Assembly (NCBI GenBank): GCA_008828725.1 | Contig: MEHQ01003857.1 | Location: 1-64,000, forward strand | Length of the DNA: 64,000 nucleotides | Direction: 5' to 3' | Source of the DNA: Saccharina japonica | Taxonomy: Eukaryota; Sar; Phaeophyceae; Laminariales; Laminariaceae | Shown: positions 1 through 10,262 of the stretch, piece after piece | How the letters are laid out: each line of letters opens with the position of its first letter | Numbering within the stretch: the first letter of the stretch is position 1 | Program-made: the position numbers and the translations under genes | The notes under the pieces: model-generated | Told to the model about the DNA's origin: nothing | Database searches by the model: none | The model's input: the letters and a program-made list of their open reading frames with translations, nothing else

Positions 1-297
1 CGAGGCCATCTGGGCGAACACGCGGGCCCTAAGCTTTTGCACCTCCGAGAGGGGGCGCCCTTGCGGGGACCCTGGGACCCTCTGCCTCTCCCCCTCCACC
101 CTCTCCATCTCCTGGGAACGCTGGGATCTCACCCACTTGCGGAGGTTTTCTATGCCGGCGGCGCTGCCGAACCTCTTGTCGATGTCGAAGCCGATGTCTA
201 CGTAGCGGTAGTTGTTCCTGAGCTGCTCGCGGATGGGGAGAGCCACCCTCTGCTCCCAGTAGAGCATTCGCCACGGCTTGTTGATGGCCTTTTCCAT
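1..297 (-). CDS. 5' part of an unidentified protein gene, copy 1 (cut by window edge)
   Basis: Reverse-strand frame starting at an ATG at 297-295 and running off the left edge of the window. The protein begins MEKAINKPWRMLYWEQ and continues through a charged stretch containing YRYVDIGFDIDKRFG and later a Q/R/E-rich helical-looking segment. It has no low-complexity bias in its first 70 residues, unlike nearly all other open frames here, and it is followed in copy 2 by an acidic Gly-rich linker, so I regard it as real coding sequence. There is no signal peptide or membrane segment. I do not recognise the family. The same sequence recurs 3,238 bases downstream. Immediately 5' of the start lies a GATCA microsatellite, so any promoter is in simple repeat DNA. 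Confidence 0.5.
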   Translation of the reverse strand, partial: MEKAINKPWRMLYWEQRVALPIREQLRNNYRYVDIGFDIDKRFGSAAGIENLRKWVRSQRSQEMERVEGERQRVPGSPQGRPLSEVQKLRARVFAQMAS

Positions 298-339
298 TTC
301 CTGCGTCGTGTAGTTTGTGGGTGGAGGGTTGCATGCAGC

Positions 340-770
340 GGATAGATCAGTATCATATTAGATTAGATCAGATCAGATCAGATCAGATCAGATCAGATCA
401 GATCAGATCAGATGGATGGGATCATATTATATCCGATCAGATAGATCATATCAGATTATATCATATAATACCAGGTCAGATCAGATATAGATCAGATCAG
501 ATTATATCAGATCAGATCAGGTAAACCAGATATATCCGATCCGATCAGATAGTTCAAGTAATATATAGACCATACCAGTCAATATCAGATAGATCATATC
601 AGATCAGATCAGATAGATCGGATTAAATCAGATCAGATCAGGTAAACCAGCTATAGATCAGATCAGATCAGATCAGATCAGATCAGAGAGTTCAAATAAT
701 ATACATACACACCATACCAGTTAATATCAAATAGATCAGATCAGATATATCAGGCCACGATCAGATCAGA
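340..770. repeat. GATCA-type microsatellite, copy 1
   Basis: Perfect GATCA runs at 363-412 decay into imperfect GATC/ATATC-rich sequence up to about 770. The matching block in the second tandem copy is about 10 bases longer near its 3' end. Confidence 0.85.
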
Positions 771-854
771 TCCCCATAAACCGTATTCTAATAAAAACTC
801 ACGACAATCAAATATTCCACCCCTCCATAACCCTATACGATAAAGCCGGACAGA

Positions 855-1092
855 TAATGATCTATCTATCTACAGTAGATGATCTAGTTCCTCACTTGCC
901 GTCGAGAGAGGTTGTGCCGGATCTGCATAGAACTAGATCCAACCCAGGAAACACGCGCTACATCAAGCAGATTATACGGGTCCCACCCGGCAACATGAGC
1001 TAGATCATACATATCATACAGATCATACAGATCATACAGATCATACAGATCATACATATTATACAGATCATACAGATCATACAGGTCATCTG
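855..1092 (-). repeat. G1 GATC-rich dispersed repeat
   Basis: Member of a dispersed family recognised by the core CTAGCTCATGTTGCCGGGTG (here on the reverse strand) followed by a TTTCCTGGGTTGGATC segment. It carries an internal GATCATACA array at 1,003-1,085. Other members lie at 4,101, 15,255, 25,945, 39,058 and 48,835. Confidence 0.7.
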
Positions 1093-1247
1093 CCCTAAAA
1101 TATCTAGATCATCAAGTAGGACTCGATGATTTATCCGCGGTGTGGAAAAAAAAAAAAAAAAACGGTTTACATGAATACCTGGTATCATATATGTATGAAG
1201 ATCATATAATATACCCCGGTTTATATATTTAAAAAATTAAAAAAACA

Positions 1248-1318
1248 ACAGCTGTGAGCTCGAGGATTTCGTCGAAGCTCATATTTGCTAGCTGAGTGTA
1301 ATACTTCGATCGCGTATG
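1248..1318 (-). repeat. H1 module (conserved short sequence with hammerhead-like core)
   Basis: A conserved roughly 70 bp module that ends in a T-rich run. On its own strand it reads CGATCGAAGTATTACACTC, then ATGAGCTTCGACGAAATCC, then CTCGAGCTCACAGCTG. The internal ATG opens a frame MSFDEILELTA in most copies. Seen seven times in this window. Confidence 0.6.
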
Positions 1319-1612
1319 AAGCATACACATAATTCTACAGAGATAAGAGGGGTTGAAATAATAATAAAAAACAAACGCAATTCGATGACACGAGCCGCAC
1401 AGGGCCAAAAGAAAAGTCGTAAGAAGTGAGGGGAGATCTCCACTTTCGTAGACACCATAATTTTCCTGGAATATTATTTTCCTCTGTATTTGTTTCTACG
1501 CACACATACATACTACCCATCACGTACACTTAAACCTATATGTTCCAGTAGTTTCACTGAGTATATTTGATCTTGATTACTATGTTCCCCCGTATTATCA
1601 ACGCTATATACT

Positions 1613-1634
1613 ACTGACACTACTGCTGCTGCTG

Positions 1635-1696
<62 letters not shown>

Positions 1697-1707
1697 GCTA
1701 CTACTAA
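1613..1707 (+). repeat. CTA/CTG triplet microsatellite
   Basis: More than 25 CTA triplets with CTG interruptions at both ends. The second tandem copy (4,858-4,926) is about 27 bases shorter, which explains much of the spacing change between the tandem units. Confidence 0.9.
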
Positions 1708-2039
1708 TTTAAGCGCCCGCTCCCGTGAATATACAACCTATCAATCTGCGCGTAAATATAATGACCGCTTAGTCGAGGGTGGTCGATTTTTTTTTTTCGA
1801 CATCTCACATATTTTTTTGTTTGTTAGGGGGGGGGGTTACTAAAACCAAGTGAAACGAAATGAAAATAAGGATACTTTTTTTTTTCCATTTTCTTATTTC
1901 ATCATGTGATCACAACGGTTGCAACGGTTTTCTATTCCGACCTCTGGGGGTGTGGTGTGTCGTTTTCTCTTTTTTTTCTGGACGCCCCTGGCTTGGTATA
2001 AAAATATGAATGTCTAAACCGTATTGCGTTTCTTCTAGC

Positions 2040-2352
2040 AGGATTTCTGGTCTCCTTGCGTCATTGGCATTCTGCTTCATTTCGTAGTCCGTTTTGTTTT
2101 ATTGTCTTTTTGTTCTCACGTTTCTGGTATGGCTTGTGCCGTTGTGTTCTCGTACCCGGTACGTTGTCGGCAATTTCACTTGGTTTTGACCCATTCATTT
2201 GGCGTGTTAGCTTTAGCTCTAGTTTTTCTCTGTCTCACAGTCTGTGACCACAGAATCTTGTATCTCTCCAGGAATAGGAATCAGGACAGACACTGGGTGT
2301 ACCGATATAGTTGGGTAGAACAAACGGTTTAATCTGGAGACAACATACAACG
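2040..2352 (+). repeat. R1 retroposon-like repeat with simple-repeat 3' end
   Basis: Member of a dispersed family. It has an upstream TTTTTGTTCT...CGTACCCGGTACGTT segment, a core CTGTGACCACAGAAT...CAGGACAGACACTGGGTG, and a 3' end around TTTAATGTGAAGACAACA followed in most members by CA or CAA repeats. Here the 3' tail is degenerate. Confidence 0.6.
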
Positions 2353-2495
2353 TCCTTAGAGTTCCAAAAAAAAAAAAAAACACTCACCCACAGCTCGGAA
2401 CCTATGTCGAGCAGCACTTGCAAGATGGCGATTTTTTCTTCCTTGATGTACTTGAAGCTCGTCACCTATGCGGGGCCGGGAAGGGGTAGCGTTCG

Positions 2496-2602
2496 CAGCA
2501 GCAGCAGCAGCAGCAGCAGCGCAAGCAAATATCAAGCAAACAGCAAGCAAACAGCAAGCAAACAGCAAGCAAACAGCAAGCAAACAAGCAAGCAGAGCGG
2601 GG
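2496..2602 (+). repeat. AGC array followed by AAGCAAACAGC minisatellite
   Basis: Nine AGC triplets, then about seven 11-bp AGCAAACAGCA-type units. The following region to about 2,800 has degenerate AAGCGA/AGCAAA motifs, which make open frames on both strands that I do not take as genes. The second copy is at 5,716-5,806. Confidence 0.85.
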
Positions 2603-2879
2603 AACGGGAGATGATCAGCCTTGATTCCCAGAGCCGTCTCGGAAGTGAAGCGAGAGAAAAGCCAAGTACACAACAAAGCAAGCGAAACGAGCGAAGCAAA
2701 CATGCAAGCAGACCGGGGATTGGGAGATGATCAGCCCTGTCTCGAAGCGAGAGAAAAGTCAAGTACACAACGAAAAGCAAGCGAAACAAGCAAGCAAACA
2801 GGCAACTAGAGAGGGAATGGAAGACCAGCGGGCCCTACCCTCCACAGTGTCTCTCACGCGAAACGAGAGACAAAGCCAG

Positions 2880-3163
2880 CAAGGCAAGGCGAGGCAAGGC
2901 AAGGCAAGGCAAGGCAAGGCAAGGCAAGGCAAGGCAAGGCAAGGCAAGGCAAGGCAAGGCAAGGCAAGGCAAGGCAAGGCAAGGCAAGGCAAGGCAAGGC
3001 AAGGCAAGGCAAGGCAAGGCAAGGCAAGGCAAGGCAAGGCAAGGCAAGGCAAGGCAAGGCAAGGCAAGGCAAGGCAAGGCAAGGCAAGGCAAGGCAAGGC
3101 AAGGCAAGGCAAGGCAAGGCAAGGCAAGGCAAGGCAAGGCAAGGCAAGGCAAGGCAAGGCAAG
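2880..3163 (+). repeat. AAGGC pentamer array
   Basis: About 56 nearly perfect AAGGC units. All six reading frames stay open through it, giving artefactual Leu-Pro-Cys-Leu-Ala or Gly-Lys-Ala-Arg-Gln proteins. Confidence 0.95.
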
Positions 3164-3164
3164 N
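3164..3164. other. ambiguous base at the junction of the tandem copies
   Basis: A single N separates a long perfect AAGGC array from the gene fragment. Because it lies exactly at the boundary of the duplicated unit, it marks a suspicious join. Confidence 0.95.
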
Positions 3165-3535
3165 TTCGACGGGGATGAAGCCGACGGTCCCCCCCCCCCG
3201 CCCTCCCCGTCCCCCTCCCCCTCCCCCTCCTTGTCCACCGAGGCCATCTGGGCGAACACGCGGGCCCTAAGCTTTTGCACCTCCGAGAGGGGGCGCCCTT
3301 GCGGGGACCCTGGGACCCTCTGCCTCTCCCCCTCCACCCTCTCCATCTCCTGGGAACGCTGGGATCTCACCCACTTGCGGAGGTTTTCTATGCCGGCGGC
3401 GCTGCCGAACCTCTTGTCGATGTCGAAGCCGATGTCTACGTAGCGGTAGTTGTTCCTGAGCTGCTCGCGGATGGGGAGAGCCACCCTCTGCTCCCAGTAG
3501 AGCATTCGCCACGGCTTGTTGATGGCCTTTTCCAT
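3165..3535 (-). CDS. 5' part of the same unidentified protein gene, copy 2 (runs into ambiguous base)
   Basis: Second copy of the frame at the left edge, starting at ATG 3,535-3,533. It is longer: after the conserved N-terminal 85 or so residues it continues through LSEVQKLRARVFAQMASVDK, then an acidic/glycine linker (GEGEGDGEGGGGG) encoded by a C-rich tract on the plus strand. The frame then hits the ambiguous base at 3,164. On the far side is the AAGGC pentamer array, which stays open only because the pentamer has no stop, so the true continuation of the gene is probably missing. The protein is about 120 residues up to that point. Domain family unknown to me. The coding call rests on residue composition and on conservation between the two copies, which is weak because the copies are nearly identical. 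Confidence 0.5.
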
Positions 3536-3577
3536 TTCCTGCGTCGTGTAGTTTGTGGGTGGAGGGTTGCATGCAGC

Positions 3578-4016
3578 GGATAGATCAGTATCATATTAGA
3601 TTAGATCAGATCAGATCAGATCAGATCAGATCAGATCAGATCAGATCAGATGGATGGGATCATATTATATCCGATCAGATAGATCATATCAGATTATATC
3701 ATATAATACCAGGTCAGATCAGATATAGATCAGATCAGATTATATCAGATCAGATCAGGTAAACCAGATATATCCGATCCGATCAGATAGTTCAAGTAAT
3801 ATATAGACCATACCAGTCAATATCAGATAGATCATATCAGATCAGATCAGATAGATCGGATTAAATCAGATCAGATCAGGTAAACCAGCTATAGATCAGA
3901 TCAGATCAGATCAGATCAGATCAGATCAGATCAGAGAGTTCAAATAATATACATACACACCATACCAGTTAATATCAAATAGATCAGATCAGATGTATCA
4001 GGCCACGATCAGATCA
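3578..4016. repeat. GATCA-type microsatellite, copy 2
   Basis: Equivalent of the 340-770 array in the second tandem copy, with a slightly different number of pentamers near 3,895-3,935. Confidence 0.85.
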
Positions 4017-4100
4017 GATCCCCATAAACCGTATTCTAATAAAAACTCACGACAATCAAATATTCCACCCCTCCATAACCCTATACGATAAAGCCGGACA

Positions 4101-4337
4101 GATAATGATCTATCTATCTACAGTAGATGATCTAGTTCCTCACTTGCCGTNGAGAGAGCTTGTGCCGGATCTGCATAGAACTAGATCCAACCCAGGAAAC
4201 ACGCGCTACATCAAGCAGATTATACGGGTCCCACCCGGCAACATGAGCTAGATCATACATATCATACAGATCATACAGATCATACAGATCATACAGATCA
4301 TACATATTATACAGATCATACAGATCATACAGGTCAT
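4101..4337 (-). repeat. G1 GATC-rich dispersed repeat, second tandem copy
   Basis: Same element as 855-1,092 carried in the second tandem unit. It contains an ambiguous base at 4,151. Confidence 0.7.
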
Positions 4338-4494
4338 CTGCCCTAAAATATCTAGATCATCAAGTAGGACTCGATGATTTATCCGCGGTGTGGAAAAAAA
4401 AAAAAAAAACGGTTTACATGAATACCTGGTATCATATATGTATGAAGATCATATAATATACCCCGGTTTATATATTTAAAAAATTAAAAAAACA

Positions 4495-4565
4495 ACAGCT
4501 GTGAGCTCGAGGATTTCGTCGAAGCTCATCTTTGCTAGCTGAGTGTAATACTTCGATCGCGTATG
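4495..4565 (-). repeat. H1 module, second tandem copy
   Basis: Copy of the 1,248-1,318 module with one visible substitution upstream of the internal ATG. Confidence 0.6.
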
Positions 4566-4857
4566 AAGCATACATATAATTCTACAGAGATAAGAGGGGT
4601 TGAAATAATAATAAAAAACAAACGCAATTCGATGACACGAGCCGCACAGGGCCAAAAGAAAAGTCGTAAGAAGTGAGGGGAGATCTCCACTTTCGTAGAC
4701 ACCATAATTTTCCTGGAATATTATTTTCCTCTGTATTTGTTTCTACGCACACATACATACTACCCATCACGTACACTTAAACCTATATGTTCCAGTAGTT
4801 TCACTGAGTATATTTGATCTTGATTACTATGTTCCCCCGTATTATCAACGCTATATA

Positions 4858-4926
4858 CTACTGACACTACTGCTGCTGCTGCTACTACTACTACTACTAC
4901 TACTACTACTGCTACTGCTACTACTA
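4858..4926 (+). repeat. CTA/CTG triplet microsatellite, shorter copy
   Basis: Length variant of the array at 1,613-1,707. Confidence 0.9.
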
Positions 4927-5259
4927 ATTTAAGCGCCCGCTCCCGTGAATATACAACCTATCAATCTGCGCGTAAATATAATGACCGCTTAGTCGAGGGT
5001 GGTCGATTTTTTTTTTTTCGACATCTCACATATTTTTTGTTTGTTAGGGGGGGGGGTTACTAAAACCAAGTGAAACGAAATGAAAATAAGGATACTTTTT
5101 TTTCCCCATTTTCTTATTTCATCATGTGATCACAACGGTTGCAACGGTTTTCTATTCCGACCTCTGGGGGTGTGGTGTGTCGTTTTCTCTTTTTTTTCTG
5201 GACGCCCCTGGCTTGGTATAAAAATATGAATGTCTAAACCGTATTGCGTTTCTTCTAGC

Positions 5260-5578
5260 AGGATTTCTGGTCTCCTTGCGTCATTGGCATTCTGCTTCAT
5301 TTCGTAGTCCGTTTTGTTTTATTGTCTTTTTGTTCTCACGTTTCTGGTATGGCTTGTGCCGTTGTGTTCTCGTACCCGGTACGTTGTCGGCAATTTCACT
5401 TGGTTTTGACCCATTCATTTGGCGTGTTAGCTTTAGCTCTAGTTTTTCTCTGTCTCACAGTCTGTGACCACAGAATCTTGTATCTCTCCAGGAATAGGAA
5501 TCAGGACAGACACTGGGTGTACCGATATAGTTGGGTAGAACAAACGGTTTAATCTGGAGACAACATACAACGTCCTTA
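5260..5578 (+). repeat. R1 repeat, second tandem copy
   Basis: Same member of the R1 family duplicated with the tandem unit. Confidence 0.6.
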
Positions 5579-6098
5579 GAGTTCCAAAAAAAAAAAAAAC
5601 ACTCACCCACAGCTCGGAACCTATGTCGAGCAGCACTTGCAAGATGGCGATTTTTTCTTCCTTGATGTACTTGAAGCTCGTCACCTATGCGGGGCCGGGA
5701 AGGGGTAGCGTTCGCAGCAGCAGCAGCAGCAGCAGCAGCGCAAGCAAATATCAAGCAAACAGCAAGCAAACAGCAAGCAAACAGCAAGCAAACAGCAAGC
5801 AAACAAGCAAGCAGAGCGGGGAACGGGAGATGATCAGCCTTGATTCCCAGAGCCGTCTCGGAAGTGAAGCGAGAGAAAAGCCAAGTACACAACAAAGCAA
5901 GCGAAACGAGCGAAGCAAACATGCAAGCAGACCGGGGATTGGGAGATGATCAGCCCTGTCTCGAAGCGAGAGAAAAGTCAAGTACACAACGAAAAGCAAG
6001 CGAAACAAGCAAGCAAACAGGCAACTAGAGAGGGAATGGAAGACCAGCGGGCCCTACCCTCCACAGTGTCTCTCACGCGAAACGAGAGACAAAGCCAG

Positions 6099-6380
6099 CA
6101 AGGCAAGGCGAGGCAAGGCAAGGCAAGGCAAGGCAAGGCAAGGCAAGGCAAGGCAAGGCAAGGCAAGGCAAGGCAAGGCAAGGCAAGGCAAGGCAAGGCC
6201 AGGCAAGGCAAGGCAAGTGCATAAGTGTGCAGGCTAAGTCCCGAGCGATAGGCATAGCTAAGGCAAGGCCAATAGTCCTAAGCAAAAGGCAAGGCAAGGC
6301 GAGGCAAATCAAGGCAAGGCAAGGCAAAGCACACCAAGCCAAGCTAAGGCAAGACAAGGCAAGCCAAGAACCAAGCCAGG
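6099..6380 (+). repeat. AAGGC pentamer array, second copy with decayed tail
   Basis: About 24 clean units to 6,215, then degenerate AAGGC/AAGCC motifs to about 6,400, where ACCAAGCCAGG units follow. Reading frames here are repeat artefacts. Confidence 0.9.
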
Positions 6381-6677
6381 AACCAAGCCAGGAACCAAGC
6401 CACACAAAACCCAACAGAAAAAAAGAGCACCCGCCCCCTTCAAACAAACAAAAACAGAAACAAAAACGCGCGATGTACACAGCAATCCAGTACCGAAAAT
6501 ATAAACTGCCGTCCATTGCGGCCTGCTCGCGCCTGGGCCCTCCCCCCTCGTTTCCCCCCATCGCGCCCTAAACCCAACACACACCCGCCCTTCCTCGTGC
6601 CCCGCCGCGGCATATCGGCAAAACGGAAATGAAAAGTGCGGCGCGCCGGTTCTTAACCCCCCTGGAGTTGCTTTAGA

Positions 6678-6702
6678 GGGGGGGGGGGGGGGGGGGGGGG
6701 GG
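6678..6702 (+). repeat. poly-G tract
   Basis: 25 consecutive G. Flanking DNA (6,400-6,870) is moderately GC-rich with no convincing coding frame. Confidence 0.9.
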
Positions 6703-6870
6703 ACGTGACGAAAAAAAAGAAGAAGACCACTGCAAAATTTGCCGGCCACGGGAAGCATGCGTAGCTGGGGCTGTTGGGGCAGGGAAAGCTTCCGAAATTC
6801 AACGGAAGGATATGTACTCGACCCGCGGGTAGCAGGGTGATATATATATCATGTTTTGTACTTGCTATAC

Positions 6871-6908
<38 letters not shown>

Positions 6909-7453
6909 CCGCTCTCAAACCTACAAACTTCTTCGTGGGTCTAGAGCACGCGCGATCGAAGTTTATATATTACATACCTGGTACATCACAGCCAAGCGTT
7001 TGCAAAGATAAGGTTTTGAGGGGGGGAAAAAACGATCCCCATCCCAGCTCCTTGATTTTTGTTTTCAATATTTTTCAAATATCCCCCCTCAATCGGCCCC
7101 AAATGCAAAAATGGGAGTGTGGGTGCTTTTTTCCACCCGCCCTTGGGCACATGCATGGTTGAGTCATGTTTGTTTTGAAATTCGGAACGTAAATAATACG
7201 AGTATAAACATTACTTGGGGAAATCCATTTGCTTGTGTTACAGAACAGGCCTTTTATTTTGTCATATCGATCCTGGGGGCAGAATTCGTTTGGTTTGTAA
7301 ACGTATCTTCATTCCGGGCTGTGTTCGTTATTTGTATTTATAAACTGCTACTGACTGTATATAAATGATATATATATACGTAGATGTGTGTAGGGGGGGG
7401 TATAATTAATTAATTTAGCGAAAGAGGGAGAAGAATATAGTTGTAGTATTGTA
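6703..7453. other. no gene recognised; TA microsatellite inside
   Basis: Contains a (TA)n run at 6,872-6,904. The remainder is AT-rich with short poly-G/poly-T runs and no frame I would call coding. Confidence 0.6.
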
Positions 7454-7560
7454 CGGGGCACCATATAGTAAATAGGACCAAATATTGCCAGTAAACATGG
7501 GAAATATATAGCTTTTTGTGGGTACCGTAGAACCTGCCTGGTATTTACTATGCCCCGCCG
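7454..7560 (+). mobile_element. M1 TA-flanked short inverted-repeat element (MITE)
   Basis: Begins CGGGGCACCATATAGTAAAT and ends ATTTACTATGCCCCGCCG, flanked on both sides by TA. At 107 bp and with no coding capacity, it fits a Tc1/mariner-type non-autonomous element. Family consensus terminus: CGGGGGACCATAGTAAATAG. Confidence 0.75.
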
Positions 7561-7730
7561 TAATATATACTGTTGCACGCTCTTTCCCCTTTTACGTGGT
7601 AGTGCACTACTGTACATAAAACCTAAATGACACGAATTCTTTTACGTAGTAGTGCACTGTACATAAACTTGTAGACTCCTCTAATTCCAAGTGTTCTTTC
7701 CGCACAGTGGAAGGTTGCTATGTCGGTATA

Positions 7731-8525
7731 CAGTGGGTATCCCGATTCAAGAGCGTCCAAGATAAGAGCATTCGGGATTTAAGAGCGTCCAAGATAAGAG
7801 CATTCGGGATTTAAGAGCGTCCAAGATAAGAGCATTCGGGATTTAAGAGCGGTCAAATATGCATGTCCCGCCTATATTTCTTGAGGCCGAAAATCGCATG
7901 GCAGATCTCTGTCCCCATCCTTATAGGCAAGAATTTATGATAACCCTTGCCCCTTCAGACCCGCGTTCACGATGAGCTCTCGATCTTCGTCCGGCTAGCT
8001 TTCCCATACGACTGTGGTTCTGCTTGTTAGGGGGGTAGACAGCAATAAATCAACGCCTACTCAACGTTGAACCCGGCAATCTCTCGTCCGGTCAGCTCGT
8101 GGGAGGCTCCAACTCCCTGAACCATTTTCATCGAATCTCTCCAGCTTGCGGCAGTGAACGTCTCACCCTACTCATTTCCTAAAAGCTACATATTGCCCAC
8201 GACAGATAAGAGCGATGTGTAGTTAACCCCTCAAGAACTGGTCCCACGAATTTAGGGACAAACTACTTGCAATGAATGAGTGTGGGATATTTTTTTCAGT
8301 TCTGAACGGGTTAACCCTTTTAGAATTGCAAAATGTATCCTACACTAATTCCAAGTAGTTTGTCCCCAAAATCGTGGGACCATTTCTTAAGGGGTTATAA
8401 CCCATTCAGAACTCAAAAAAAAAATCCACACTAATTTCAAGTAGTTTGTCCCCAAATACGTGGTACCAGTTAAGAGCGCTTGTTTTGGCTTGTCACGAGG
8501 TGCTCTTAAATCGGGTCACCCACTG
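7731..8525 (+). mobile_element. M4 pogo/Tc1-like non-autonomous element, long member
   Basis: Left end CAGTGGGTATCCCGATTCAA preceded by TA. The right end is the complement of CAGTGGGTGACCCGATTTAA. Three direct 32-bp repeats follow the left end (7,739-7,852). Three M9 elements have accumulated inside (8,223-8,475). The CAGT terminus next to TA is the hallmark of Tc1/pogo-type transposons (established knowledge); no transposase frame remains. Confidence 0.65.
8223..8475. mobile_element. three adjacent M9 elements (about 90 bp, TTAACC...GGTTAA ends)
   Basis: 8,223-8,316 runs from TTAACCCCTCAAGAACTGGT to TTCAGTTCTGAACGGGTTAA. The next two (8,311-8,398 and 8,394-8,475) are in the opposite orientation and share end bases. 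Internal signature: ACTAATTCCAAGTAGTTTGT. Confidence 0.7.
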
Positions 8526-8595
8526 CTGTATATTGTCCCCGAAGAGGGAAAGGGACACCGCACAAGCGGCAAAGCGGCATACAACAGCGAAAAAA

Positions 8596-8880
8596 AAAAC
8601 AGCACCAAAACACCGAACAACAACCACCACCACCACTACCACCACCACTGCCGCGAAAACCACCAACCACCACATAAAATCGCACGAAAAACAAAAATAA
8701 AAATAAAACTGCGTTCCGACTTCTGTAACCTGCACATGCTGCTCGCTGGTGCCATACATCAGCGACGAAAGTTCAAACAAAAACAGGGCAAAACCTCTTC
8801 CTATAAACAGCAGCAACAACAACAGCACCCGCACCAATACCACTACCACCACCACCACCACCACGACTAATGACGATGCA
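8596..8880. repeat. ACC/AAC/CAG low-complexity tract
   Basis: Imperfect ACC, AAC and CAG triplets producing His/Gln/Thr/Asn-rich frames on one strand and Val/Gly/Cys-rich frames on the other. I see no gene. Confidence 0.8.
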
Positions 8881-9545
8881 AACACAATCAGCATTCCGAC
8901 TGCTATAAATATGTATGTACAGCTCACACAAATCATAGGGCCTATCGTCGAAAGTTCCATTTTTTTTTCAAAGGAAGGAAAACATTGCCCTTACAAAGGC
9001 CAAAGGGCTACGTATACACGGCCGAAATGTTGCTCCTGTTGCTCCTGTTGGTGTTGCTACTGCTGCTGCTGCTGCGGCTTTCGCTGCTGCTTCCGATCAT
9101 GGGGGCAGCGGACAAACAAGTGATTCGTTAAAAAAAAAGTACTTCCACTTTTTTTTCTTTCTTCCGTTTTTTTTTTATCGTGTGTGTGTCACTTTTTTTT
9201 CCTTCATATTTTCAGCTCTTACTCCACTCCCTTCTTCCCCTCGCTGCCTCGGCAAAGTTTTTGCTTTGGCATGGCCCATAGCGAGGGGGGGGGTCTTTCT
9301 AGCGAGCAAGGCTAGGCTCACCCTCAAGCGGACCGATACCTTCTTGCTGCTGCGCACCCGCCGCGAAGCGTGTGCAGCGGTAGAGTTGGATCGGCACTGG
9401 TGCGTTAGGCGCAAAAGTTCAGATGCACGGGCCTTTTTGGCCGTCGGTGTAGACAGCAATGTCCATCTCACTTCTGTGCGCGGAGGCAGACGCCATCAGA
9501 AAGGTGGACGGACACTATGTACACGGCCCTAGGTGTGTTTGCTAG

Positions 9546-10262
9546 AGGGAGCTGTACTGTCTCAGTAACCTGGCTTCGCCATCAAAGGAGGAGGGAGCGT
9601 GTGGCGACGAGTTGTTGTTTGGACTGGTCAATCCCTTCAGCGCGAGAATTTTTATTTTCCAGACCAAGCACCCTGAGTGCAACGAGGGAGAAAGCGAGGA
9701 GCCGACTGGGAAGGACAACAACGAGAGCGAGTACGGACGGAGCAGGTCGAGTGTGGTCGTGCTAGGACTGGCCAAGTGGCACCGGAGCGGCGCGCCGGAT
9801 CACAGCAGCACGCCGCAGCAGCAGCACAGCAGCGCGGAGCAGCCATCCGGAGCACGGACGACATCGACCCGTGACGAACGGACAATCAGATTTGTTTTTT
9901 TCGTTTTTTCCCCTGAATTTCGTTGTTGGGTCTGTGTGGATGACGTCACTGGTTTTGTAGAGAGACGCGGCAGAGATGGCGCGGACACCCCGGGTGCCTT
10001 CATTGTGTGCCTGATCGTGGAAGACCCCTTCAATGTGGAACGATCCCTAATCAGTGTCGATGTTTATAATGCTGTGCCTAACACAGACGTTCAGGATAGA
10101 TTCGGGCAATTGTCAACTGACGTGATGGCTTTGGTTGGCTGTTCGTTTTCACTGTGTGCCCGCGGACTGTCATTCCGGCAGCACTTCAGACAGCAGCTGC
10201 GTGCTCCATCTTGTTCCCACGCCTACCGTGTGTTTTTGTACAGACAGCAATTCAGACAGTAG
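9546..10262 (+). CDS. long open frame without ATG, possible exon
   Basis: Open from just after the in-frame TAG at 9,543-9,545 to the stop ending at 10,262, about 238 codons in moderately GC-rich DNA. There is no in-frame ATG near its start, so if real it would be an internal or terminal exon. The first 110 residues are polar, including SAEQPSGARTTSTRDERTIR and a short Gln run. The middle contains a hydrophobic FVFFVFSPEF segment encoded by a T-rich run, which looks non-coding. Overlapping open frames on the other strand also exist. Function unknown. Confidence 0.2.
   Translation, partial: RELYCLSNLASPSKEEGACGDELLFGLVNPFSARIFIFQTKHPECNEGESEEPTGKDNNESEYGRSRSSVVVLGLAKWHRSGAPDHSSTPQQQHSSAEQPSGARTTSTRDERTIRFVFFVFSPEFRCWVCVDDVTGFVERRGRDGADTPGAFIVCLIVEDPFNVERSLISVDVYNAVPNTDVQDRFGQLSTDVMALVGCSFSLCARGLSFRQHFRQQLRAPSCSHAYRVFLYRQQFRQ

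Larger units (their letters stand above)
1..6220. repeat. about 3.2 kb tandem direct duplication
   Basis: Positions 1-3,163 recur from 3,239 to about 6,220 in the same orientation. The offset is 3,238 bases at the gene fragment, 3,247 near 1.3 kb and 3,220 near 2.1 kb. The drift comes from different lengths of the GATCA, CTA and poly-T tracts; substitutions are rare. The second copy passes from its AAGGC array into unique sequence at about 6,215, whereas the first copy ends at the ambiguous base 3,164. A true tandem duplication and an assembly that joined two reads or alleles are both possible. Confidence 0.9.

Noticed and set aside
2759-3443. Long proteins of Leu-Pro-Cys-Leu-Ala or Gly-Lys-Ala-Arg-Gln repeats on either strand
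   Set aside because: They are translations of the AAGGC pentamer, which is open in all six frames; the 3,165-3,535 part on the reverse strand is kept separately.
9175-9532. Overlapping 98- and 116-codon frames on opposite strands
   Set aside because: Neither has a domain, both start in T/A-rich runs, and they exclude one another; GC-rich chance frames are likely.
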